Positions 1-4,617 of a stretch of 7,071 bases of DNA are shown piece after piece. The notes under the pieces are model-generated. The model was not told the origin of the DNA. It was given only the letters and a program-made list of their open reading frames with translations, and did not search any database. Position numbers and translations under genes: made by a program. Source of the stretch: Clostridia bacterium (GTDB lineage: Bacteria; Bacillota_A; Clostridia; Christensenellales; Aristaeellaceae); assembly GCA_017938785.1 (NCBI GenBank), contig JAGBAU010000191.1:1-7071 (forward strand), written 5' to 3'. Numbering within the stretch: position 1 is the first letter of the stretch; each line of letters begins with the position of its first letter.

Positions 1-7
1 AATCATT

Positions 8-13
8 GAGGAG
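8..13 (+). promoter_or_regulatory. Ribosome binding site deciding the start of the first GTPase gene
   Basis: GAGGAG lies seven bases before the ATG at 21. It favours that ATG over an in-frame TTG at 6, which has no room for a ribosome binding site within the window and overlaps this purine tract. Any promoter lies left of the window. Confidence 0.8.
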
Positions 14-20
14 AAATACC

Positions 21-1145
21 ATGACGAAAATCAATATTATTTCCGGCTTCCTGGGCGCCGGCAAAACCACTCTGATCAAAAAACTGCTCTCCGGCGCATT
101 TAAAAATGAAAAGGTTGTGCTGCTGGAAAATGAATACGGCGAGGTTGGCGTTGACAGCGGTTTCATGCGCGATTCCGGCATCCAGATCACCGAGCTGAAC
201 TCCGGCTGCATTTGCTGTACGCTGGTGGGCGACTTCAGCCGCGCGCTGGATGAGCTGATTGAAACCTATCATCCCGATCGTATCGTTATCGAGCCTTCCG
301 GCGTTGGCAAGCTGAGCGATATCCGCAAGGTGGTTGTAGACCTGATGAAGGATCACGAAATCACCCTCGAAGGCAGCGCTACCGTTGCAGACGTGGGCAA
401 GTGCCGCATGTACGCCAAGAATTTCGGCGAATTCTTCATCGACCAGATTGAAAATGCCGAAACCATCATCCTCAGCCGTACCCAGAAATCCACTGAGGAA
501 AAGATTGAAAAGTGCGTGGAACTGCTGCGCGAATACAACGAGCATGCACGTGTCATCACCACTCCCTGGGATGAGCTGACCAGCGAACAGATGCTGGAAG
601 TGATTGAGAGCGCCGAGAGCCTGTTGAACACCGAAGAGGTTGTTCACGAGCATCATGAACACCATCACCATCACGACCACGATGAGCACGAATGCTGCTG
701 CAGCGACGATCATGAGCATGAGCATCATCACCATCACGACCATGATGAGCATGAATGCTGCTGCGGCCATGACCATGACCATGAGCATCATCACCATCAC
801 GACCATCATCATGAGCATGGCGAAGGCTGCACCTGCGGCTGCCATGACCATCACGGCCACCACCATGCCGATGAAGTGTTCCAGAACATCGGCGTTGAAA
901 CTCCCCGCAAGTTTGAGGAGGCCGCCATCCGCTCCGCTCTGGAAGCACTGGAAAATGAAGATAAGTACGGTATCATCCTGCGTGCAAAGGGCATCCTGCC
1001 CCTCAACGACGGCAAGTGGCTGCACTTTGACTATGTTCCCGGCGAATCCGATGTCCGCTATGGCAGCGCCGATTACACCGGCCGCCTGTGCGTGATCGGC
1101 ACCGGCATCCATGAGGGCGCACTCAAAGAACTGTTCGGCCTGTAA
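21..1145 (+). CDS. CobW/COG0523-family GTPase with His/Cys-rich metal-binding insert
   Basis: Predicted cytoplasmic G3E-type P-loop GTPase of 374 residues; family members act as metal (Zn, Co, Ni) chaperones or insertases. Visible motifs are the Walker A GFLGAGKTT (residues 9-17), the family-defining GCICC metal site (62-66) and the ExSG-type switch in IEPSGVG (90-96). The C-terminal stretch (about 288-374, with ILRAKGILP and GRLCVIGTG) matches CobW_C. Between the domains sits a 74-residue insert (209-282) with 37 His and 9 Cys, as in zinc-related COG0523 proteins. The usual guanine-specificity NKxD motif is replaced by SRTQ (152-155). The gene is followed after 14 bases by a second GTPase-like gene whose ribosome binding site overlaps this stop codon, so the two are co-translated. 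Zinc is the best guess for the metal from the insert; the family call is firm, the substrate is inferred. Confidence 0.93.
   Translation: MTKINIISGFLGAGKTTLIKKLLSGAFKNEKVVLLENEYGEVGVDSGFMRDSGIQITELNSGCICCTLVGDFSRALDELIETYHPDRIVIEPSGVGKLSDIRKVVVDLMKDHEITLEGSATVADVGKCRMYAKNFGEFFIDQIENAETIILSRTQKSTEEKIEKCVELLREYNEHARVITTPWDELTSEQMLEVIESAESLLNTEEVVHEHHEHHHHHDHDEHECCCSDDHEHEHHHHHDHDEHECCCGHDHDHEHHHHHDHHHEHGEGCTCGCHDHHGHHHADEVFQNIGVETPRKFEEAAIRSALEALENEDKYGIILRAKGILPLNDGKWLHFDYVPGESDVRYGSADYTGRLCVIGTGIHEGALKELFGL
645..866 (+). repeat. In-gene 63-bp period repeat encoding a His/Cys metal-binding tract
   Basis: Within the first GTPase, residues 213-227 and 234-248 are the same 15-residue unit (EHHHHHDHDEHECCC), and a third, diverged copy begins at residue 255 (EHHHHHDHHHEHGEG). 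The period is exactly 21 residues, or 63 bases, pointing to tandem duplication. Each unit pairs a His5 block with a Cys cluster: CCC, CCC, then CTCGC. It probably acts as a flexible metal store or delivery arm. Confidence 0.9.
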
Positions 1146-1159
1146 GGAGTTCAAAAGAT

Positions 1160-2101
1160 ATGGAAGCTGCTGTATACATTGTTACCGGTTTTCTGGAGAG
1201 CGGCAAAACCCGCTTCATGCAGGAGATGCTCACGGACGACGGCTTTTCCGAGGGTGAGCGCACCCTGCTGCTCGTTTGCGAAGAGGGCGAGGAGGAGTAT
1301 GATCCGGAGCTGCTGAAGAAGACCAACACCGTTATGGTCACCCTGAACAGTCCCGAAGAAATGTCCGGCGACGCACTGGTGAAGCTGGACAAGGAATACC
1401 GCCCGGAGCGCGTGCTCATCGAGTACAACAGCACCTGGCTGCTGCAGACCCTGTATTCCGCCAAGAAGCCCCGCAACTGGGAGCTGGCCCAGATCATCAC
1501 CCTGATTGACGCCACCACCTACGAGCTGTACCTGAACAATATGCGCAAGTTCATGGCGGATGGCATCCAGGAAGCAGACCTGGTGATCTTCAACCGCTGC
1601 AACGATGAGATGCCCAAGAGCAAGTGGCGCCGCGCGACCCTCGCCATGAACAATACCACCCGTATTTTCTTCGAAAATACCGATGGCAGCATGGACGACG
1701 GCGTGACCGAGGAGGACCTGCCCTACGATGTGAAGGCGGATCCCATCCAGATCGGCGATAAGGACTTCGGCATCTTCTACCTGGACGCCATGGAGCATCC
1801 CGACCGCTACGATGGCAAGCGCATCCGCGCCAAGGGCCGCGCTTTCCGCATGGAGGACATGCCCAAGCGCTGCTTTGTGTTCGGCCGTCATGCCATGACC
1901 TGCTGTGTGGATGACATCGGCGGTATCGGCTTCCTGTGCCGCTACGATACCAAGGAGCCCGATACCAACGATTGGATCTATCTCACCGCCAGGGCAGAGG
2001 CTTCCTTCAGCCCCCTGCACGGCCGCGACGCGCTGATTCTGCTGGAGGAGACCATCACTCCCGCCGAGGCTCCCGAAGAGGAATTGGTCTATTTCAATTA
2101 A
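1160..2101 (+). CDS. CobW-like GTPase with DUF1980/TIGR03943-like C-terminal domain
   Basis: A 313-residue predicted cytoplasmic protein. The N-terminal half is a P-loop domain with Walker A GFLESGKT (10-17) and a degenerate switch region (IEYNST, 87-92) in place of ExSG. It has no CxCC motif. The NKxD position reads NRCN (145-148). The C-terminal part (about 200-285) has the pattern FYLDAMEHPDRYDGKRIRAK, then FVFGRHAMTCC (239-249) and GIGFLCRY. From memory this resembles the C-terminal domain of YcgQ-type DUF1980/TIGR03943 proteins, which pair with DUF318 permeases in zinc-linked loci; the TCC motif (247-249) could bind metal. The start is the ATG preceded by AAGGAG at 1144-1149, which overlaps the upstream stop. 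Being downstream of a full CobW GTPase suggests a partner role in metal delivery. The P-loop call is firm; the C-terminal domain call is moderately sure. Confidence 0.82.
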   Translation: MEAAVYIVTGFLESGKTRFMQEMLTDDGFSEGERTLLLVCEEGEEEYDPELLKKTNTVMVTLNSPEEMSGDALVKLDKEYRPERVLIEYNSTWLLQTLYSAKKPRNWELAQIITLIDATTYELYLNNMRKFMADGIQEADLVIFNRCNDEMPKSKWRRATLAMNNTTRIFFENTDGSMDDGVTEEDLPYDVKADPIQIGDKDFGIFYLDAMEHPDRYDGKRIRAKGRAFRMEDMPKRCFVFGRHAMTCCVDDIGGIGFLCRYDTKEPDTNDWIYLTARAEASFSPLHGRDALILLEETITPAEAPEEELVYFN

Positions 2102-2104
2102 TTG

Positions 2105-2120
2105 TGTGAAAAATATCACA
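2105..2120. promoter_or_regulatory. Perfect-arm palindrome, candidate operator (CRP- or Rex-like)
   Basis: TGTGAAAAATATCACA has perfect TGTGA/TCACA arms around six bases. It lies four bases after the stop of the second GTPase gene and 17 bases before the -35 box of the SH3-protein promoter. The arms equal the E. coli CRP half-sites and also fit a Rex-type site (TGTGA..TCACA core). The position suits an upstream activator or a repressor. It is too AT-rich to be a convincing terminator. The regulator is unknown. Confidence 0.4.
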
Positions 2121-2137
2121 AAAATGTTTCAAAATGC

Positions 2138-2166
2138 TTGCAAGTCTGAAATATATGTGATAGAAT
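2138..2166 (+). promoter_or_regulatory. Sigma-A-type promoter of the SH3-protein gene
   Basis: The -35 box TTGCAA (2138-2143), a 17-base spacer and the -10 box TAGAAT (2161-2166) form a good housekeeping promoter, strengthened by an extended -10 TG (2158-2159). Transcription would begin near 2173, giving a leader of about 20 bases before the ATG at 2194. The 8-bp palindrome CTTGCAAG (2137-2144) covers the -35 box and could be a protein-binding site. Confidence 0.75.
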
Positions 2167-2193
2167 ATCAATAAATAGTGGAGGTGCGTTGGA

Positions 2194-2673
2194 ATGAAGC
2201 GTAACGTGTTTAAATCTGTACTTTGTTTTATGATGATTCTGGCCATGCTGATGGCTCCGATGACTGCAAGCGCTGCATCCATCGCCCGAATTATGAAGAC
2301 CAATACCGACTGGGTGCGCCTGCGCTCTGAAAGCGGTGAGCAGATTGCCCGCCTGCGCAAGGGTACGAAGGTGCTCTATTGGGGCTCCAAGGATGATGAG
2401 ATGTGCAGGGTAATTACCAGCAATGGCAAGACCGGCTACGTCTATAAGAAGTATCTCACCACCTACGGCGCCATGCGCCTGGATTCCGTTTACAAGACAA
2501 CCGCCACCACCCAGATGTACAATCGCTCCGGCTCTTCCCTGAAAAAGAGCGGCAAGCTTGCTTCTGGTAAGTATGTGATGGTTTACAAGACCTCCGGAAA
2601 GTGGGCTTACATCAAGACCATGAATGGCAAGGGCGCCTTCGTGCAGAAGGGCACCCTGAAGAAGGCCTTCTAA
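2194..2673 (+). CDS. Secreted protein with two SH3-like repeats
   Basis: A small basic exported protein of 159 residues. The N-terminus is a typical signal peptide: KR at 3-4, a hydrophobic core at about 9-23, and an Ala-rich cleavage region TASAA (24-28). The mature part is two SH3-type modules. The first (about 30-90) has the bacterial SH3 signature WVRLRSESGEQIARLRKGTK and then GKTGYVYKKYL. The second (about 94-158) repeats the plan with TTQMYNRSGSSLKKSGKLA and GAFVQKGTL. Such modules usually bind cell-wall peptides or polysaccharide; no catalytic domain is fused here. The ATG has GGAGG at 2180-2184, nine bases upstream, and the gene has its own promoter and terminator, so it is monocistronic. 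A cell-wall role is inferred; the exact function is not recognised. Confidence 0.85.
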   Translation: MKRNVFKSVLCFMMILAMLMAPMTASAASIARIMKTNTDWVRLRSESGEQIARLRKGTKVLYWGSKDDEMCRVITSNGKTGYVYKKYLTTYGAMRLDSVYKTTATTQMYNRSGSSLKKSGKLASGKYVMVYKTSGKWAYIKTMNGKGAFVQKGTLKKAF

Positions 2674-2716
2674 GCGGCGAGGCGCTGTTGCCACCAGGTT
2701 TCCGCGTTATAGTGAT

Positions 2717-2760
2717 GAACTCCCGCCCCAATCAAAGGGGCGGGAGTTCTTTGCATCTTT
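2717..2760 (+). terminator. Intrinsic terminator after the SH3-protein gene
   Basis: A perfect 13-bp stem GAACTCCCGCCCC/GGGGCGGGAGTTC (2717-2729 with 2737-2749) closes the seven-base loop AATCAAA and is followed by a T-rich tail to 2760. It is hairpin 1 of repeat copy A. Confidence 0.88.
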
Positions 2761-2774
2761 TCTACAGCCATTGC

Positions 2775-2819
2775 AATATAAAACACGAAATCGGGCCCGT
2801 AGATTATGGACCCGATTTC
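2775..2819 (-). terminator. Terminator of the TRIC-family gene (bidirectional hairpin)
   Basis: On the minus strand the arms GAAATCGGGTCC and GGGCCCGATTTC (positions 2819-2808 and 2798-2787) form a 12-bp stem with one G-U pair around the loop ATAATCTAC, followed by GTGTTTTATATT. It begins 13 bases beyond the stop of the minus-strand gene. The plus side also has a T-rich tail (2820-2833), so it may stop transcription both ways. It is hairpin 2 of copy A. Confidence 0.8.
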
Positions 2820-2831
2820 TTTCATTGCTTT

Positions 2832-3452
2832 TTATTCGATGTGGGGCAGGTTCCAGTGGAAGTAGCGGGCAAGCACGCGAATCAGTACGACGACGCAGAA
2901 GCCGGCCAGCATGGCGATTTCATGGGGCAGGATGCGCATCAGCAGGATGTCGGTGAGTGCGCCTGCGGCGGAGGCCAGGGCGTAGATGTGCTTGCGGAAG
3001 ATGCTGGGAACCGTACCTGCCAGAACGTCGCGCAGCACGCCGCCGCCCACGCCGGTGATCATGCCCACGAAGAGCAGCAGGGCCATGTTGCCCTCGCCTG
3101 CGGATTCAATACCCAGAACCGTGAATGCCGCCAGTCCGCCGGTATCTGCGATGAAGTACAGGGCTTCGCGCAGGCGGGTGAAGTGCTGAAGAGCGGCCTT
3201 TGAAAAACGCAGCAGGATGAATGCCAGCAGGGAAATGATGATCGCCAGTATGGCCCAGGTGGGATCCCGGAACACCCGGGGCGGAATCACGCCGATGACG
3301 ATATCGCGCAGTATGCCGCCGCCGCAGGCGGTGATCAGGCCCAGCATGATGACGCCGAACAGGTCCATCTTGTGGCGTATGGCCTCCAGCGCACCGGAGA
3401 TGGCGAAGGATACCGTGCCAACAAATTCGAAAACTGCAAAGAGGATGGCCAT
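2832..3452 (-). CDS. TRIC-channel/UPF0126-family membrane protein (YadS/YicG type)
   Basis: A 206-residue integral membrane protein with about seven hydrophobic segments, the usual length and plan of the UPF0126 family (Pfam PF03458). It shows the hallmark internal duplication: GGGILRD (44-50) in the first half and GGGVLRD (136-142) in the second, each followed by a Pro-containing loop (IGVIPPRVF, LAGTVPSIF). Family members are described as prokaryotic homologues of trimeric intracellular cation channels, and E. coli YicG has been linked to glycine transport. Which substrate applies here cannot be read from the sequence. The ATG is supported by AAAGGAG (3466-3460), seven bases upstream. The gene has its own promoter and ends at the repeat-borne terminator, so it is monocistronic. 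Confidence 0.9.
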   Translation of the reverse strand: MAILFAVFEFVGTVSFAISGALEAIRHKMDLFGVIMLGLITACGGGILRDIVIGVIPPRVFRDPTWAILAIIISLLAFILLRFSKAALQHFTRLREALYFIADTGGLAAFTVLGIESAGEGNMALLLFVGMITGVGGGVLRDVLAGTVPSIFRKHIYALASAAGALTDILLMRILPHEIAMLAGFCVVVLIRVLARYFHWNLPHIE

Positions 3453-3499
3453 GAAAACGCTCCTTTCCGCAGGGCGCGGAATTCTTTTGTTGCTCCGTT

Positions 3500-3528
3500 A
3501 GTTTACCCCCTTCTCCTCCGCTTGTCAA
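3500..3528 (-). promoter_or_regulatory. Promoter of the TRIC-family gene
   Basis: On the minus strand, a perfect -35 TTGACA (3528-3523) and -10 TAAACT (3505-3500) are separated by 17 bases. The start would be near 3493, leaving a leader of about 40 bases. It is divergent from the ribU promoter, with 39 bases between the two -35 boxes. Confidence 0.78.
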
Positions 3529-3567
3529 TCCGGAATGGACGAAATTAAGAAAATTGCCGGGATGGGA

Positions 3568-3596
3568 TTGACAGCAGCGGTACGTGGGTATATATT
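3568..3596 (+). promoter_or_regulatory. ribU: Promoter of the FMN riboswitch-ribU unit
   Basis: A consensus -35 TTGACA (3568-3573), a 17-base spacer and -10 TATATT (3591-3596) sit directly in front of the riboswitch. The predicted start near 3603 leaves only a few bases before the P1 stem. Confidence 0.85.
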
Positions 3597-3608
3597 AACC
3601 ATGGAGCA

Positions 3609-3720
3609 TGTCTTCAGGGCAGGGTGAAATTCCCGACCGGCGGTAGAGTCCGCGCGCGCCGATGGCGCATGAACCGGTGAAATTCCGGTACCGACGGTAG
3701 AGTCCGGATGAAAGAAGGCG
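3609..3720 (+). promoter_or_regulatory. FMN riboswitch (RFN element)
   Basis: The conserved RFN blocks are all present in order: CAGGGCAGGGTGAAATTCCC (3615-3634), GACCGGCGGTAGAGTCCGCG (3635-3654), ACCGGTGAAATTCCGGTACC (3673-3692) and CGACGGTAGAGTCCGGATGA (3692-3711). The closing P1 stem can form between about 3610-3615 and 3714-3719. In this class FMN binding normally turns the downstream gene off. Here that is a riboflavin importer, giving feedback control of uptake by cell FMN. Confidence 0.96.
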
Positions 3721-3751
3721 CGAAATCCGCATTTTCACACATGCTTGTTCT

Positions 3752-3788
3752 ACGCCCCGAGACCGATGTCCCGGGGCGTTTTGTTTTT
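3752..3788 (+). terminator. Riboswitch-controlled intrinsic terminator
   Basis: The stem ACGCCCCG (3752-3759) pairs with CGGGGCGT (3772-3779). An inner GAC/GTC stem (3761-3763 with 3768-3770) closes on CGAT across an A-C mismatch, and TTTTGTTTTT follows. It lies between the aptamer and the ribU ribosome binding site, so it is the expression platform. A clear antiterminator was not found by eye. Confidence 0.88.
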
Positions 3789-3802
3789 CCGGATTTCGCG
3801 GT

Positions 3803-3809
3803 AAGGAGG
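3803..3809 (+). promoter_or_regulatory. ribU: Ribosome binding site deciding the ribU start
   Basis: AAGGAGG ends six bases before the ATG at 3816. It rules out an upstream in-frame ATG at 3708, which lies inside the riboswitch and would need translation through the terminator. Confidence 0.9.
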
Positions 3810-3815
3810 ATTATT

Positions 3816-4478
3816 ATGACCGTAAAGAGCAAGACCCATCGTTTGACCCTCATGGCCATGTTTGCCGCCCTCGCCTATATCATCATGGCAGTGGGCCGCA
3901 TCCCGATTTCCAGCGTTGATTTTCTGAAGTACGATCCCAAGGATGTGATCCTGGTGATCAGCGGCTTCATCCTGGGCCCCATGCCGGGTCTGGCCATTGC
4001 ATTTGTGGTGGCTCTGATCGAAATGCTCACCGTGAGCTCCACCGGTCCCATCGGCTTTTTGATGAATTTCCTCTCCAGTGCGGCCTTCCTTTGGCCGGCA
4101 ACCGCCCTGTATAAGCGCCGCCATACCCTGCGCGGTGCAGGCGTGGGCCTGGCTGTGGGCGTGCTGCTGATGACGGCGCTGATGCTCATGTGGAATTATT
4201 TCGTAACGCCCTATTACATGGGCTACCCCCGCGAGGCCGTCGCAGCCATGCTGGTACCCGTATTCCTGCCCTTTAATCTGATCAAGGGATTGCTGAACGG
4301 CGCCATCACCATACTGGTCTATAAGCCCGTATCCCGTGCATTGAAAAAGAGCGGTCTGGTGGAAATGAAGCCCGGCGCGCCGGCTCCCAAGAAGAACGCC
4401 CTGGGCGCCAGCCTGATTGCCGTTCTTGTGCTGGTCAGCTGCATCTTTGCGGTGCTCATCATGCGCGGCATCATCTAA
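3816..4478 (+). CDS. ribU: Riboflavin ECF transporter substrate-binding S-component RibU
   Basis: A 220-residue membrane protein that captures riboflavin and works with the shared EcfA/EcfA'/EcfT energising module, none of which is encoded in this window (group II ECF arrangement). Supporting features are the upstream FMN riboswitch, about six hydrophobic segments, the helix-1 AxxxA-type motif (A14-A18 in AMFAALA) used by S-components to dock on EcfT, and the RibU-like loop FLKYDPKDVILVISGFILGP (36-55). After a Pro/Lys-rich linker (about 181-196) there is an extra hydrophobic helix (197-216), beyond the usual six-helix fold. The start is fixed by the strong ribosome binding site. The gene has its own promoter and terminator. 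Identification is secure, mainly through the riboswitch plus the family motif. Confidence 0.93.
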   Translation: MTVKSKTHRLTLMAMFAALAYIIMAVGRIPISSVDFLKYDPKDVILVISGFILGPMPGLAIAFVVALIEMLTVSSTGPIGFLMNFLSSAAFLWPATALYKRRHTLRGAGVGLAVGVLLMTALMLMWNYFVTPYYMGYPREAVAAMLVPVFLPFNLIKGLLNGAITILVYKPVSRALKKSGLVEMKPGAPAPKKNALGASLIAVLVLVSCIFAVLIMRGII

Positions 4479-4490
4479 AAACATACATAA

Positions 4491-4534
4491 GAAATCCTGC
4501 CCATAATCTACGGGCAGGATTTCGTGCTTTATAT
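4491..4534 (+). terminator. Terminator of ribU
   Basis: A perfect 12-bp stem GAAATCCTGCCC/GGGCAGGATTTC (4491-4502 with 4512-4523) closes the loop ATAATCTAC and is followed by GTGCTTTATATT. It lies 12 bases after the ribU stop and is hairpin 2 of copy B. The T-run is modest; the next hairpin (4561-4595) could back it up. Confidence 0.75.
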
Positions 4535-4549
4535 TGAAATAACTGTAGG

Positions 4550-4595
4550 AACGAAACAAAGAATCCCTGCTCCATAATCTACGGGGCAGGGATTC
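4550..4595 (-). terminator. Terminator of the ABC transporter operon
   Basis: On the minus strand, GAATCCCTGCCCC (4595-4583) pairs with GGAGCAGGGATTC (4573-4561) through 13 pairs including one G-U, then TTTGTTTCGTT follows. It is the first hairpin met downstream of the permease stop at 4618 and is hairpin 1 of copy B. Confidence 0.8.
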
Positions 4596-4617
4596 GTCGC
4601 TATAACGCGGCAGCTTA

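Larger units (their letters stand above)
2702..2819 (+). repeat. Dispersed double-hairpin element, copy A
   Basis: This 118-bp non-coding element fills the gap between two convergent genes. In order it has CCGCGTTATAGTGATGAA, a 13-bp hairpin (2717-2749), a T-rich linker, a conserved stretch (2762-2792) and a second hairpin (2787-2819). The same arrangement occurs on the opposite strand at 4491-4610. By eye, the leading 18 bases match at 16 positions and the 31-base linker/arm stretch at 27. The stems differ in sequence but keep their pairing. Its length differs from copy B by two bases, accounted for by the shorter loop of hairpin 1. Confidence 0.85.
4491..4610 (-). repeat. Dispersed double-hairpin element, copy B
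   Basis: This is the inverted counterpart of the element at 2702-2819, again filling a convergent intergenic gap. Read on the minus strand it has CCGCGTTATAGCGACGAA (4610-4593), a hairpin (4595-4561), a T-rich linker, a conserved stretch (4548-4518) and a hairpin (4523-4491). Both hairpins carry the loop ATAATCTAC on the plus strand. It starts eight bases beyond the permease stop codon and ends 12 bases after the ribU stop. Confidence 0.85.

Noticed and set aside
3..1154. 383-residue open frame antisense to the whole first GTPase gene
   Set aside because: It mirrors the sense gene, and its low-complexity Met/Val/Ala runs come from the His-codon repeat. The sense protein has clear family motifs.
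1662..1680. GTATTTTC/GAAAATAC inverted repeat with a three-base loop
   Set aside because: It is internal to the second GTPase coding region, AT-rich and without a T-tract. It is probably chance, not a terminator.
1151..2119. 322-residue open frame antisense to the second GTPase gene
   Set aside because: It is a by-product of GC-rich codon use on the sense strand, with no recognisable domain or ribosome binding site.
2601..3203. Plus-strand open frame running from the SH3 gene into the TRIC-family gene
   Set aside because: It crosses a strong terminator and lies antisense to a well-supported membrane protein. Its similarity to a frame near 4500 only reflects the shared non-coding repeat.
3708..3815. 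36-residue N-terminal extension of RibU starting at ATG 3708
   Set aside because: The start lies inside the FMN aptamer, has no suitable ribosome binding site and would span the terminator. ATG 3816 has an ideal AAGGAGG.
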